From contig QCPF01000005.1 in NCBI GenBank assembly GCA_003212655.1, positions 1 through 64,000 of the forward strand: a DNA stretch of 64,000 nucleotides. The letters are read 5' to 3'. Below the pieces are notes generated by a model. It was not told the origin of the DNA. It saw nothing but the letters and a program-made list of their open reading frames with translations, and did no database searches. A program made the position numbers and the translations under genes. Source of the stretch: Prochlorococcus sp. AG-436-D21 (GTDB taxonomy: Bacteria; Cyanobacteriota; Cyanobacteriia; PCC-6307; Cyanobiaceae). Below are positions 1 through 10,143 of this stretch, in pieces; position 1 is the stretch's first letter; each line of letters starts with the position of its first letter.

Positions 1-10
1 TTTTTAGTAG

Positions 11-1273
11 TCAGAGGATCCTGACGACAGGCCAAAAAGCCACACAATTCCAAAAAAAATTGATTATCAAGATATTATTTATTACTCTGCTCCTAAGCAA
101 AAAGAGAAGATTTCTAGCTTAGATGAAGTTGATCCCAAACTTCTTGAGACTTTTGACAAATTAGGAATACCCCTCACGGAGCAAAAAAAGCTCACGAATG
201 TCGCAGTAGATGCTGTCTTTGATAGTGTTTCTATAGCCACAACTTTTAGAGAAGAACTTGCTGAACATGGAGTTATATTTTGCTCAATTAGTGAAGCAGT
301 AAAAAATCATGCGGATTTGATCGAAAAATATTTAGGTACAGTAGTACCAGCTAGTGATAATTATTTTGCAGCACTAAATTCTGCAGTTTTTAGTGATGGT
401 TCTTTTGTTTATATCCCAAAAGGTGTTACCTGCCCTATGGATCTATCTTCCTACTTCAGAATTAATAGTGGAGATTCAGGACAATTCGAAAGAACACTAA
501 TCATTGCTGAAGAATCAAGTTCTGTAAGTTATCTAGAAGGTTGTACAGCTCCAATGTTTGATACAAATACCCTACATGCAGCAGTTGTAGAGCTTATAGC
601 ATTAGATGACGCCTCAATAAAATATTCAACAGTGCAAAATTGGTATGCTGGTGATGAAGAAGGTATTGGCGGAATTTTTAATTTTGTCACCAAGAGAGGA
701 AAATGTTTAGGTAAGAGAAGTAAAATTAGCTGGTCTCAAGTTGAAACAGGTTCTGCAATTACATGGAAATATCCTAGCTGTATTCTTTTAGGGGAAGAAT
801 CTGTAGGAGAATTTTATTCAGTGGCTCTCACCAATAATCTTCAGCAAGCAGATACAGGAACAAAAATGATCCATATTGGTCCTAAGACCAAATCAACTAT
901 TGTTAGCAAAGGTATTAGTGCAGGTAACTCAAAAAATAGCTACAGAGGTCTTGTCAAAATGGGAACAAAAGCTACAGGATCAAGAAATTACAGTCAATGT
1001 GATTCAATGTTAATAGGGGATCAAGCTTCTGCAAATACATTTCCTTACATCAAATCTCAACAACCCAATTCTGAAATTGAGCATGAAGCAAGCACATGTA
1101 GAATTTCAGAAGACCAACTTTTTTATCTCCAAAGCAGAGGTATTGAATTTGAGGAGGCAGTATCTATGATGGTCAGCGGTTTTTGCAGAGATGTATTTAA
1201 TCAATTACCTATGGAATTTGCTGCTGAAGCAGATAAGTTACTGGCACTTAAACTAGAGGGATCAGTAGGTTAA
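11..1273 (+). CDS. sufB: SufB, Fe-S cluster scaffold subunit (5' truncated)
   Basis: This is the C-terminal part (about 420 residues) of SufB, a core subunit of the SufBCD scaffold that builds Fe-S clusters in the cytoplasm. The reading frame is open back to base 11, well before the internal TTG at 317, and the sequence from about base 59 ([14 protein letters not shown]) is typical SufB. The C-terminal end has the SufB/SufD signature [15 protein letters not shown]. Full-length cyanobacterial SufB is about 480 residues, so roughly 60 are missing. In-frame stops occur at 5-7 and 8-10, and the first 30 or so bases do not read like SufB, which suggests a damaged sequence edge. It heads sufBCDS, and sufC follows after 21 bases. 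Identification is secure; the 5' end is not. Confidence 0.95.
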   Translation, partial: SEDPDDRPKSHTIPKKIDYQDIIYYSAPKQKEKISSLDEVDPKLLETFDKLGIPLTEQKKLTNVAVDAVFDSVSIATTFREELAEHGVIFCSISEAVKNHADLIEKYLGTVVPASDNYFAALNSAVFSDGSFVYIPKGVTCPMDLSSYFRINSGDSGQFERTLIIAEESSSVSYLEGCTAPMFDTNTLHAAVVELIALDDASIKYSTVQNWYAGDEEGIGGIFNFVTKRGKCLGKRSKISWSQVETGSAITWKYPSCILLGEESVGEFYSVALTNNLQQADTGTKMIHIGPKTKSTIVSKGISAGNSKNSYRGLVKMGTKATGSRNYSQCDSMLIGDQASANTFPYIKSQQPNSEIEHEASTCRISEDQLFYLQSRGIEFEEAVSMMVSGFCRDVFNQLPMEFAAEADKLLALKLEGSVG

Positions 1274-1294
1274 TTTATCAATTTCTAAACTGAA

Positions 1295-2080
1295 ATGCAA
1301 AGTAAAATGAAAGAATCAGATCCAATTTTAGAAGTTGAAAATCTCTCTGCATCTACTGATAATCTTCCAATTTTAAAAGGGGTTTCACTTACTGTCTATC
1401 CTGGAGAAATCCATGCCATTATGGGAAGAAATGGATGTGGCAAAAGTACTCTTTCGAAAATCATTGCAGGACACCCCTCGTATAATATTACAAATGGCGA
1501 CATTAAATTTTTAGGTGAAAACATCAACTCTCTAGAACCTGAAGAGAGATCTCAATCAGGAATTTTTCTTGGTTTTCAATATCCAATTGAGATTCCAGGT
1601 GTAAGTAATCTTGAGTTTCTTAGAGTTTCAACTAATGCTAGAAGGAAATACCTCAATAAAGAAGAATTGGATACTTTTGATTTTGAAGAATTAGTTAAAG
1701 AAAAGTTAGAAATTGTGAAAATGGATCACGCATTCCTATCAAGGAGTGTAAACCAAGGCTTTTCTGGAGGTGAAAAAAAAAGAAATGAGATTCTGCAAAT
1801 GGCTTTACTTGAACCAAAGATAGCAATATTAGATGAGACCGATTCTGGTCTAGATATCGATGCTCTAAGAATAGTGGCATCAGGAATTAAAAAAATATCT
1901 AATGCACAAACAGGAATTGTACTTATTACCCACTATCAAAGATTATTAGATGAAATTAAACCAAATTATGTTCATGTTATGTCAGACGGACAAATCATAA
2001 AAACTGGTGAGAGTGATCTTGCTCTAGAGCTTGAGGAAAAAGGGTATGAATGGACTGATAACTTTATAAAAGAGACCTAA
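1295..2080 (+). CDS. sufC: SufC, Fe-S assembly ATPase
   Basis: SufC is the ABC-type ATPase that drives the SufBCD scaffold. The 261-residue length is normal for the family. Visible motifs are Walker [10 protein letters not shown] near residue 44, the ABC signature FSGGEKKR near 156, and Walker [14 protein letters not shown] near 175. There are no membrane segments, as expected for a cytosolic ATPase. The chosen start is ATG 1295; a second in-frame ATG four codons later (1307) is also possible. The gene sits between sufB and sufD with gaps of 21 and 4 bases, so it is very likely co-transcribed with them. Confidence 0.97.
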   Translation: MQSKMKESDPILEVENLSASTDNLPILKGVSLTVYPGEIHAIMGRNGCGKSTLSKIIAGHPSYNITNGDIKFLGENINSLEPEERSQSGIFLGFQYPIEIPGVSNLEFLRVSTNARRKYLNKEELDTFDFEELVKEKLEIVKMDHAFLSRSVNQGFSGGEKKRNEILQMALLEPKIAILDETDSGLDIDALRIVASGIKKISNAQTGIVLITHYQRLLDEIKPNYVHVMSDGQIIKTGESDLALELEEKGYEWTDNFIKET

Positions 2081-2084
2081 ACAA

Positions 2085-3302
2085 ATGGAAATTATTGAAA
2101 AAATAAAAACTAATAAATCGAATGTTAACCTAACAGAAATACAAAAAATCTGTCTTCATAAATTACAATCAAGCCCTCTCCCTAATCCTAAAAGTGAATT
2201 ATGGAGACTTTCAAATAAATCAAAATTGTCAAACTTTTTAGATTACTCACTTAATGAAAAAGATTCAAACTTTGATATACCATATGCGAAAAATTCTCAA
2301 AGTACAATTAGATTAATAATTGGTGAGAATTGCCAAATTGAATTAATAGAAAAAAATTATTCAATACAGCAATTAAGTGAGGATGAATTACAAAAATATA
2401 TCAAGGAACAGATATCTTTTTTTAAGCAAAACGAAAATTGGAGTGACCTACTAAATCTGTCTTTAAGTTGTAAAAATAATATTTTGGGATTAAAAATAAA
2501 TGGATCAAAAATTCCTCCAATTGAAATTTTTAGTCATGCATCAAGTAATTCTTTAAACGCAAAAACCCTCGTAATATTTTTAGAAAAGAATTGTGATATT
2601 GACTTATTACAAGTAAATCTTGGTAAAGAAAACTCTTCATTAACTCAATCAACGTTCTTTTGCTTGAAAGAAAATAGTTCCGTAAATCATGGTGTTGTTT
2701 CTTACGGTGAAAACAGATCCAATCTATTAAATTCTCTCAATGTAATTCAACAAAAAAATAGTGCATACAACTTAGGATCTTTACATTTTAAATTTAATTA
2801 CGCGAGATTTGAAATTAGTATTAAACAATCTGCAGGAAACGCTAAAACAAATATCAAAGGTATGCAAATAACAAAAAAAGATGAGCAAATTTCAACCTAT
2901 ACAAATATAGAATTTAATGGCCCAAATGGATTTCTAGATCAAATTAATAAATCACTTGCTGATGATAAATCACATGCAATATTTGAAGGTTCAATAATAG
3001 TTCCGAAAATTGCCCAGAAAACCAATGCTTCCCAATTAAGCAGAAATTTACTTTTATCAAATCTCGCACAAATAGATACCAAACCTCAATTAGAAATAAT
3101 TGCTGATGACGTCAAATGCAAACATGGAGCTACAATTTCGCAACTAAATGAAGAAGAACTTTTTTATATGCGAACAAGAGGGATCACGTTAACAGAAGCA
3201 AGTAAACTACAATTAAGTTCTTACTTTCAAGAAGTAATTTCATTTATTCCTATTTCAAAAGATAGATGGGATTTGCTTGATAAACTTTTAAATGAGAATT
3301 AA
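2085..3302 (+). CDS. sufD: SufD, Fe-S scaffold subunit
   Basis: This 405-residue protein is SufD, the partner of SufB in the SufBCD scaffold. The C-terminal third carries the shared SufB/SufD core: the stretch around KCKHGATISQLNEEELFYMRTRGI parallels the SufB end in the same operon. The N-terminal half is divergent, as usual for SufD, but an early PLPNPKSELWRLSN stretch (near residue 33) resembles the N-terminal helical region of other cyanobacterial SufD proteins. The start is four bases after sufC, and the stop TAA shares its last base with the ATG of sufS, which implies translational coupling. Confidence 0.93.
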   Translation: MEIIEKIKTNKSNVNLTEIQKICLHKLQSSPLPNPKSELWRLSNKSKLSNFLDYSLNEKDSNFDIPYAKNSQSTIRLIIGENCQIELIEKNYSIQQLSEDELQKYIKEQISFFKQNENWSDLLNLSLSCKNNILGLKINGSKIPPIEIFSHASSNSLNAKTLVIFLEKNCDIDLLQVNLGKENSSLTQSTFFCLKENSSVNHGVVSYGENRSNLLNSLNVIQQKNSAYNLGSLHFKFNYARFEISIKQSAGNAKTNIKGMQITKKDEQISTYTNIEFNGPNGFLDQINKSLADDKSHAIFEGSIIVPKIAQKTNASQLSRNLLLSNLAQIDTKPQLEIIADDVKCKHGATISQLNEEELFYMRTRGITLTEASKLQLSSYFQEVISFIPISKDRWDLLDKLLNEN

Positions 3303-4555
3303 TGGAAACGATTCAAAATTTTCCTGAAATAACGAAGAAAGACTTTCCTCTTTTAAATAAGAACTTAAAAAGTAATGAGCAAATTATTTATTTAGATCAT
3401 GCTGCAACCACACAAAAACCAATACAAGTCTTAAAAAAAATTGATGAATACTATAAAAACTTTAATGCCAATGTACATAGAGGGGCACATCAATTAAGTG
3501 CTAAAGCAACAGAAGAATTTGAAAATGCACGATATTTAACTAGCAAATATATAAATGCGAATTCAGCAAAAGAAATTATTTTCACAAGAAATGCAACTGA
3601 GGCAATCAATCTAGTAGCTAGATCATGGGGCGAATATTTATTAAAAGAAAACGATGAAATTCTCTTATCAATAATGGAGCATCATAGCAATATTGTTCCA
3701 TGGCAAATGGTTGCAGAAAAAAATAAATGCAAATTAAAATTTACAGGTATAGATAAAGATGGGAAATTAGATATAGAAGACTTTAAATCAAAATTAACAT
3801 CTAGAACTAAACTTGTTAGCCTGGTACATGTTAGTAATACTCTAGGTTGCTGTAATCCAATCAAAGAAATAACTAAATTAGCTAAACAAAAAGGTTCTTT
3901 AGTATTAATAGATGCATGCCAAAGTTTGGCACACCAAAAACTGGATGTGATTGATCTTAATATAGATTTTTTAGCTGGATCAGGACATAAACTATGCGGT
4001 CCTACAGGTATTGGTTTCCTCTGGTCAAGAAAAGAAATCCTAGAAAAAATTCCTCCTCTCTTTGGAGGTGGCGAAATGATTCAAGATGTTTTTGAAGAGA
4101 AAAGTACTTGGGCAGAGCTACCACACAAATTTGAAGCTGGAACTCCAGCCATTGCAGAAGCAATAGGTCTTGCAGAAGCAATTAATTATATTAACAATAT
4201 TGGATTGAATGAAATTCATGAATATGAAAAGACTATTACTAGATATTTATTTGAAAAATTAAATCAAATAGAAAATATTGAAATCATAGGCCCATCGCAG
4301 GAGATAGATCCAGACAGAGCCTCACTTGCCACCTTTTATGTAAAAAATATACATTCAAATGATATTGCTGAAATTCTTGATTCAAAAGGAATTTGCATCA
4401 GAAGTGGCCACCATTGCTGTCAACCTCTACACAGATACATTGGAATTAAATCAACAGCTAGAATCAGCATGAATTTCACAACCAATAAAGAAGAAATTGA
4501 TATGTTTATAGAAAAATTAAAAGATACTATTGATTTTCTAAAAATAAATTCTTAA
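3302..4555 (+). CDS. sufS: SufS, cysteine desulfurase (group II)
   Basis: SufS is a PLP-dependent cysteine desulfurase that supplies sulfur for Fe-S assembly. The 417-residue length fits group II enzymes. The PLP lysine is seen in SGHKLCGPTG (about residue 230), and the active-site cysteine lies in RSGHHCCQPLHR (about residue 371). The histidine motif MEHHSNIVPW is also present. It is the last gene of sufBCDS and overlaps the sufD stop by one base. Its own stop overlaps by 4 bases the stop of the convergent S9 peptidase gene. Confidence 0.96.
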   Translation: METIQNFPEITKKDFPLLNKNLKSNEQIIYLDHAATTQKPIQVLKKIDEYYKNFNANVHRGAHQLSAKATEEFENARYLTSKYINANSAKEIIFTRNATEAINLVARSWGEYLLKENDEILLSIMEHHSNIVPWQMVAEKNKCKLKFTGIDKDGKLDIEDFKSKLTSRTKLVSLVHVSNTLGCCNPIKEITKLAKQKGSLVLIDACQSLAHQKLDVIDLNIDFLAGSGHKLCGPTGIGFLWSRKEILEKIPPLFGGGEMIQDVFEEKSTWAELPHKFEAGTPAIAEAIGLAEAINYINNIGLNEIHEYEKTITRYLFEKLNQIENIEIIGPSQEIDPDRASLATFYVKNIHSNDIAEILDSKGICIRSGHHCCQPLHRYIGIKSTARISMNFTTNKEEIDMFIEKLKDTIDFLKINS

Positions 4556-6477
4556 ATATTCAAAGCATTTTTTAAAAATTCCTGAGATTTTTGCATTACT
4601 ACTTCTTTATTTTCAATATTTCTAAAACCATGCCCTTCATTATCAAAAAAAATAACTTCTGAATATTTATTATTCTGAATCAAAATTTCTTGAATTTTTA
4701 AAGTTTGTTTATAAGAAATAACTGTATCTTTTTTTCCATGAAACAATAAGATAGGTTTTTTTATTTTGTTAATATGACTTATCGGTGATCTATTTATATA
4801 ATCATCATGATTTTTTGCATAATTTCCTACCAAAGAATTTAAATAATCTTTTTCAAACCTATGAGTGTTGTAATGCATATCCTTCAAATCAATAACAGGA
4901 TATTTACAAATTGCTGCTTTAAAAATAGACCCATATAATAAACAATTCAGGGCAGTTAACCCACCAGCACTATTCCCAAAAATTACTACTTTTTCACTAT
5001 CAACTTTATTTGATTTAATCAATTCAAGAGCAAGTGCTTTGCAATCATAAGAATCAACAATACCCCATTTATAATTCAATCTCTCTCTATATGCTTTGCC
5101 AAATCCTGATGATCCTCCATAATTGACTTCAGCAACAAAAAATCCCTTCGACGTCCAATATTGAACTTCAGAATTATATGATCCATCAAAACATAAAGTT
5201 GGTCCGCTGTGTGCTCTAACAAGGAGCGGTGGCTTTCTAAAATTTTCAACAAGCGGCCTATAAAGAAAAGAATGGGTTAATTGAGCTTCAAAACCTTTAA
5301 ACCAAAAAGATTCAGGTTTTGAAAAATCTTTTATATATTCAGGATTTATTTCCTCAAAAAAATTTGATAAAACTTCCTTTTTACAATCAATTTCAAGTAA
5401 ATTTCCAAGAAAATTAGATCCATGACCTTTCAAAACTACTTTCTTCTCAAAAACACAAAAATCACTTATTGAGGTAAAAGGAGTAGAAAATTCTTTAACG
5501 AATTGAAGATTTTTATATTGTTCAACTACTAAATTATTTTCTTTTTTTGATAAACAAAATAAATCTTTTATATCCCCTAAAAAAAATGTTATTCCTGAAA
5601 CCCACTGAGGTACTCCATATTCAACAAAATTTCTCTCTACTCTTTTTTTAATAAAAATATTCTCAATTTTACTAGCATCTAAAAACAATAAGTTCCACCA
5701 TCCAGAACTATCTTCGGAACATACTAAAAGAGTTTCACTTATCCAATAAGGTTGGAAAAAAGAAACGTTTTTTTTGGCATTAATCAGTTTATCTGAGAAT
5801 TTTTTTATTTTCGTTATCTCTCCATCTAAGTCAATTTGAGCAAAACAAAGATCATTTTTCTCCCAGGGCATGTATGGAGAATCCCACTCGACCCAAGAAA
5901 GTAAACTCACAGAAGTATTAGAAGATAATTCTCCAGCAAAATTTTTAAATTTTTTTATTCGGTAAATATCTTGTTTAGTTTTTTTTAAGTTTAAAGAAAA
6001 TAAATAATCTCTATTATTTATTTCACAAATACCATACAAAAAATTTTTTTGAGAAATAACAAATGAAGAATCGAAATTTCCATCAATTGATTTAGATAGT
6101 TGTCTCGGTTTTTGAACTGAATTGAGATATCTTTTTTGACTTCTATAATTTGATGCTACCTCTTTAAAAATTTGAAACCATACTGCGTTAGTAATCTGAT
6201 CTATCCATATCAAATAAAAATTATTTTTTAAATATATACATTTATAAGATTTACCACCATATCCATGAAAGTTATTTTTAATATTATATTTTTTACTTGT
6301 TAATTTTTGAGGAAAAGCCTCTTTTTCATTAAATGGTCTTGCAAAAATAGCATTTTCATTTTGACCTTCACCAACAAGATCAATCCAAAAAATTATATCC
6401 CTAACAATAGTTAATTCCTTGAAAGAATTTTTTTTAGCTACAGTTTGCCTAACTTTTAACTGATCATCATTACTCAT
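4552..6477 (-). CDS. S9 family (prolyl oligopeptidase-like) serine peptidase
   Basis: A 641-residue protein with the two-part layout of S9 acylaminoacyl/dipeptidyl peptidases: an N-terminal beta-propeller-like region (about residues 1-390) and a C-terminal alpha/beta hydrolase domain. The catalytic triad can be placed. The nucleophile Ser is in VIFGNSAGG (about residue 500), the Asp in LLFHGKKDTVI (about 584) and the His in NEGHGF (about 615). GNSAGG replaces the more common GxSYGG, which is tolerated in the family. There is no signal peptide, so it is probably cytoplasmic and cleaves short peptides. The start is ATG 6477. It is convergent with sufS and divergent from def. The exact substrate cannot be told from sequence. 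Confidence 0.85.
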   Translation of the reverse strand: MSNDDQLKVRQTVAKKNSFKELTIVRDIIFWIDLVGEGQNENAIFARPFNEKEAFPQKLTSKKYNIKNNFHGYGGKSYKCIYLKNNFYLIWIDQITNAVWFQIFKEVASNYRSQKRYLNSVQKPRQLSKSIDGNFDSSFVISQKNFLYGICEINNRDYLFSLNLKKTKQDIYRIKKFKNFAGELSSNTSVSLLSWVEWDSPYMPWEKNDLCFAQIDLDGEITKIKKFSDKLINAKKNVSFFQPYWISETLLVCSEDSSGWWNLLFLDASKIENIFIKKRVERNFVEYGVPQWVSGITFFLGDIKDLFCLSKKENNLVVEQYKNLQFVKEFSTPFTSISDFCVFEKKVVLKGHGSNFLGNLLEIDCKKEVLSNFFEEINPEYIKDFSKPESFWFKGFEAQLTHSFLYRPLVENFRKPPLLVRAHSGPTLCFDGSYNSEVQYWTSKGFFVAEVNYGGSSGFGKAYRERLNYKWGIVDSYDCKALALELIKSNKVDSEKVVIFGNSAGGLTALNCLLYGSIFKAAICKYPVIDLKDMHYNTHRFEKDYLNSLVGNYAKNHDDYINRSPISHINKIKKPILLFHGKKDTVISYKQTLKIQEILIQNNKYSEVIFFDNEGHGFRNIENKEVVMQKSQEFLKNALNI

Positions 6478-6557
6478 TTAAAAAAACTATAAAGAATGCA
6501 AATTAAAGTGCTAGTATTTTTATAGCTAAACTATTAAGTAAAAACCTTTTTTTAAAC

Positions 6558-7163
6558 GTGGCAAACCATTTTTCACAACTTGCAAAAAAGTCAAGAACAA
6601 ATGGAAGCTCAGAAAAAATTGCAAAAGAACAAACAGGTAAGCCATCTCTAGACATTTATAAACTTGGTGATGATGTATTAAGACAAAATTCTAAAAGAAT
6701 AACTAAGGTTGACGAATCGATTAGAAAACTTGCTAGAGAAATGCTTCAAAGCATGTACGCAGCTAAAGGGATTGGACTTGCTGCACCTCAAATTGGAATC
6801 AACAAAGAGCTTCTTGTCATAGATGTAAATTTTGAAGATTCAGCAGCAGAACCCCTAATATTAATCAATCCAGAAATTACGGACTATGGAACAACCCTTA
6901 ATTCATATGAAGAAGGCTGCTTGAGTATACCTGGGGTCTATTTAAATGTAGTAAGACCATCAACTATAAAATTAAAATTTAGAGATGAAATGGGGAGACC
7001 ACGTAAAATGAAAGCAGATGGACTTCTGGCGAGGTGTATTCAACACGAAATGGATCACTTAAACGGAATATTATTTGTTGATAGAGTTACATCAAAAGAT
7101 GATTTGAACAAAGAACTTATGAAGGAAGGTTTTGACGAAAAAGACGTAATTTCTATTAATTAA
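6558..7163 (+). CDS. def: Peptide deformylase
   Basis: Peptide deformylase removes the formyl group from the N-terminal methionine of new proteins. All three family motifs are present in order: GIGLAAPQIG (about residue 71), EEGCLSIPG (about 118, with the metal-binding Cys) and QHEMDHLNG (about 160, with the HExxH-type metal ligands). The 201 residues include a 30-residue N-terminal extension, common in cyanobacterial forms. Translation starts at GTG 6558; no in-frame ATG precedes the conserved region. A HIT protein gene follows after 4 bases, so the two are probably co-transcribed. Confidence 0.96.
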   Translation: MANHFSQLAKKSRTNGSSEKIAKEQTGKPSLDIYKLGDDVLRQNSKRITKVDESIRKLAREMLQSMYAAKGIGLAAPQIGINKELLVIDVNFEDSAAEPLILINPEITDYGTTLNSYEEGCLSIPGVYLNVVRPSTIKLKFRDEMGRPRKMKADGLLARCIQHEMDHLNGILFVDRVTSKDDLNKELMKEGFDEKDVISIN

Positions 7164-7167
7164 TCTA

Positions 7168-7509
7168 ATGACTGAAACTACAATATTTCAAAAAATAATT
7201 AATGAAGAAATACCCTGCGATAAGCTTTATGAAGATGAGTTTTGTATTGCGTTTAATGATATCCAAGCTCAAGCACCAGTACATTTTTTAGTGATTCCAA
7301 AAAAGCCAATTATTAGTTTAGTAAATTGTATTGAAGAAGATGCAAATTTATTAGGGCACTTACTTTTTATTGGTAGCAAAATAGCTAAGTCAAAAAACTT
7401 AACTAATTGGAGAACAGTAATTAATACTGGAGCAGAATCGGGACAAACAGTTTTTCATTTACATATTCATTTTTTATCTGGAAGAAAAATGAATTGGCCC
7501 CCAGGTTAA
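7168..7509 (+). CDS. HIT family nucleotide-binding hydrolase
   Basis: A 113-residue histidine-triad protein. The family motif appears near the C-terminus as VFHLHIHFLSG (His residues at about 97-101), and the early stretch FQKIINEEIPCDKLYEDE is typical of HIT nucleotide hydrolases of the PKCI/HinT type, which act on AMP-linked substrates. The length matches HinT (110-120 residues). It lies four bases after def, and the same def-hit pairing fits the usual picocyanobacterial order. The natural substrate is unknown. Confidence 0.93.
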   Translation: MTETTIFQKIINEEIPCDKLYEDEFCIAFNDIQAQAPVHFLVIPKKPIISLVNCIEEDANLLGHLLFIGSKIAKSKNLTNWRTVINTGAESGQTVFHLHIHFLSGRKMNWPPG

Positions 7510-7555
7510 AACTCTCGAAAGAAATGTTTATAGGTTATAAATAAGTAAAAACAAA

Positions 7556-7834
7556 ATGAATACACCAGATTCCTTAAATACAGAATCCAAAAATTTATTC
7601 AATTTAATATCAAAAAATTGGGATGAGTTAGACGACTCACTCAAAACTAAGTTAATAAAAATTTGGAGTATTTTAACTTATAAATGGCAATTACAAATTT
7701 TATTTAATCTACCTTTTCTTTTATGGTGGATATTAGATAAATCTTTTCCAAAAGTTCATAAATTTGACATAACAATCTTGAATTACTTAAATTTACCTGA
7801 CTGGGCACTTTCATTTATTGGCTTTAGTCAATAG
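7556..7834 (+). CDS. Small conserved membrane protein, unknown function
   Basis: A 92-residue protein I do not recognise. A hydrophobic stretch around residues 44-62 (LQILFNLPFLLWWILD) may be a membrane segment, and the N-terminal 30 residues are polar. It starts at ATG 7556, 46 bases after the HIT gene and 42 bases before the ABC transporter, in the same direction. Its position suggests an accessory role to one of them, but nothing in the sequence proves this. The codon use and AT content match the neighbours, so it is probably a native gene. Confidence 0.75.
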   Translation: MNTPDSLNTESKNLFNLISKNWDELDDSLKTKLIKIWSILTYKWQLQILFNLPFLLWWILDKSFPKVHKFDITILNYLNLPDWALSFIGFSQ

Positions 7835-7876
7835 ACTTCTAAAAGTTATAATTAACCTCATAAAAATAGTCGAGTA

Positions 7877-9859
7877 ATGAATAAAGCAGTTAATAATAAA
7901 TCCAAAATACTGTACCAATTACAAAAATTAAGGAAACTATCTCAGCCATTTTTCCTTCCAATAGATCAATGTAATGGGTTTCAATTCATATGGCTTTTGA
8001 TTTCTCTTTTATTTTGTGTTGGTGGAGTAGTACTTGTTGGTCTTACAGGAATAATAAGTTTTTTTGAAAGCTTTCAACCAATTTTTCTTGAAAAGTATTT
8101 TGGAGGTGTAGTAAGTACTGTTAATTCAATTTGGGCCGGTAGCTGGGGATTGCTTTTCTCTGCCTTATTTCTCATTGGATCAGGAAGCTTTTTTAGCTTA
8201 AGACGTCAATTAAAAAACCGTAGATGGTTACATTGGTTATTCCTTGCAATAATTGTATTAATGCTTTTAGCTGTAAACGGAATAAACGCAGGTATTGGCT
8301 TCATTGCAAGAGATTTAACAAATGCTTTAGTAGAAAAACAAGAAGATGGGTTTTATCGGATATTGGGGATTTACGCTTGTTGTTTCGCTGTGGCTCTACC
8401 AATACGTGTTTCCCAAATATTTTTTACATATAAATTAGGAATAATTTGGAGAGAATGGCTTTCAAAAAGTTTAGTCAAAGATTATATGACTAATAAAGCT
8501 TATTACCAATTAAATCCAAATGATGAAGAACAAACCGATGTAGATAATCCTGATCAAAGAATTACAGATGATACCCGAGCTTTTACCGGGCAAAGTCTCT
8601 CTTTCACATTAGGTATTTTTGATGCCCTACTAACATTTTCACTTAATATTCTTATTTTATGGAGTATTAGTACAACACTAACTTTTTCTTTATTTGGTTA
8701 CGCTGCATTTGCAACTTCTATCCTTTTAATTGCTGGAAAAAATCTTGTAAAGATTGACTTTGATCAATTAAGATATGAGGCAGACTTTCGATATGGCTTA
8801 GTACATATTAGAGATAATGCTGAATCAATAGCATTTTACTCTGGGGAGAATCCTGAGCGAAGTGAAACTGAAAGACGCTTAGGAGAAGTGGTGAGAAACT
8901 TTAATTTACTGATTATATGGAGAGTAATAATAGACGTCATGAGAAGATCCATTAATTATGCTGGAAATTTCTTTCCATATTTAATAATGGCAATTCCTTA
9001 CTTTAAAGGTGATATTGATTATGGACGCTTTATTCAAGCAAGCTTTGCATTTGGTATGGTTGAGGGTTCGTTATTTTTCATTGTTAATCAAATCGAAGAA
9101 CTTGCGAAATTTACTGCTGGTATTGGCAGATTAGAAGGATTCCAATCAAAAGTTGAATCCATCAGTCAAACCAATCCAACAAGCAATCAAAACGTTATTT
9201 CAGATTATCCCTCAATTCTTATTAATAATGCTGACCTTTGCCCACCAGGCTCAAATAAGACAATAATTAAAAATTTAAATTTGAGCATTGACAATAATCA
9301 ATCACTTTTAGTTGTAGGACCATCTGGATGCGGAAAAACATCTTTACTAAGAATGATTAGTGGTTTATGGGAACCCGATCAGGGAGTTATTAAAAAACCA
9401 AAAATTGGAGAATTATTATTCATACCTCAAAAACCATATATGTTACTTGGCTCTTTAAGGGAACAATTATGTTATCCCACAGAAGTTAAGAAATTTAGTG
9501 ATGAACATCTTACTTCTGTACTTCATGAAGTAAATTTAAAAACTTTAGTAGATCGGTATCCTAATCTTGATATAAAACAAGATTGGCCACGAATTCTTTC
9601 CCTAGGCGAGCAACAAAGATTAGCTTTTGCAAGACTCTTACTAAATTCACCAAGATTTGCAGTACTTGATGAAGCAACAAGTGCTTTAGATATTAACACT
9701 GAAAAAAAACTATATAGTTTACTAAAAGAACGAGAACTTTCTCTTATTAGTGTTGGACATAGACCTAGCTTAAAAGACTTTCACGAGAATATTTTAGAAT
9801 TAAATGGACAAGGTGACTGGAAATTATTGACTTCTGAAAAGTATAATTTTAAGGATTAA
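7877..9859 (+). CDS. ABC transporter, fused permease-ATPase (SbmA/BacA or ABCD type)
   Basis: A 660-residue half-transporter with an N-terminal membrane domain and a C-terminal ATPase domain. Membrane segments are clear at about residues 32-58, 91-110, 119-142, 160-185 and 245-285. The middle contains PDQRITDDTRAF, a hallmark of the SbmA/BacA and peroxisomal ABCD families. The ATPase domain has Walker A GPSGCGKTS (about 480), signature LSLGEQQR (about 573) and Walker B FAVLDEATSALD (about 593). It should act as a homodimer in the inner or thylakoid membrane. Substrates of relatives include peptides, cobalamin and acyl-CoA, so the cargo here is open. An hli gene follows 8 bases later. Confidence 0.9.
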   Translation: MNKAVNNKSKILYQLQKLRKLSQPFFLPIDQCNGFQFIWLLISLLFCVGGVVLVGLTGIISFFESFQPIFLEKYFGGVVSTVNSIWAGSWGLLFSALFLIGSGSFFSLRRQLKNRRWLHWLFLAIIVLMLLAVNGINAGIGFIARDLTNALVEKQEDGFYRILGIYACCFAVALPIRVSQIFFTYKLGIIWREWLSKSLVKDYMTNKAYYQLNPNDEEQTDVDNPDQRITDDTRAFTGQSLSFTLGIFDALLTFSLNILILWSISTTLTFSLFGYAAFATSILLIAGKNLVKIDFDQLRYEADFRYGLVHIRDNAESIAFYSGENPERSETERRLGEVVRNFNLLIIWRVIIDVMRRSINYAGNFFPYLIMAIPYFKGDIDYGRFIQASFAFGMVEGSLFFIVNQIEELAKFTAGIGRLEGFQSKVESISQTNPTSNQNVISDYPSILINNADLCPPGSNKTIIKNLNLSIDNNQSLLVVGPSGCGKTSLLRMISGLWEPDQGVIKKPKIGELLFIPQKPYMLLGSLREQLCYPTEVKKFSDEHLTSVLHEVNLKTLVDRYPNLDIKQDWPRILSLGEQQRLAFARLLLNSPRFAVLDEATSALDINTEKKLYSLLKERELSLISVGHRPSLKDFHENILELNGQGDWKLLTSEKYNFKD

Positions 9860-9867
9860 CAAAAAAA

Positions 9868-10143
9868 ATGAATTCTAAAGAAGAACAAACTAACTCAGAT
9901 GTCACTAATTTAGAGAATGAGAGTTTTATAGAACAGCAGAAAGATCCAAATGACATCGATGAACAAATTGGAGATAATAAATTAGATGAAAAATCTTTAG
10001 AAATTAAAGATGAATATAAATTTGGATGGAGTAGTTATTCTGAAATAACTAATGGAAGATTTGCAATGATTGGCTTCCTTGCAATAATATTAATTGAATT
10101 TTTTAGTAAACAATCATTTTTGAAATGGGCAGGAATCTTATAA
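9868..10143 (+). CDS. hli: High-light-inducible protein (Hli/SCP)
   Basis: A 91-residue protein. The C-terminal 40 residues carry the chlorophyll-binding helix of the Hlip family: E-x-x-NGRFAMIGF (about residues 64-75) followed by a hydrophobic tail. Hlips bind pigments at the thylakoid and protect photosystems under light stress. The N-terminal 50 residues are polar and very acidic, an extension seen in some longer Hlips. It starts 8 bases after the ABC transporter gene. The stop touches the end of the convergent ycf66-like gene. Prochlorococcus has many hli genes; this one is of the longer, chromosomal-core type. Confidence 0.92.
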   Translation: MNSKEEQTNSDVTNLENESFIEQQKDPNDIDEQIGDNKLDEKSLEIKDEYKFGWSSYSEITNGRFAMIGFLAIILIEFFSKQSFLKWAGIL

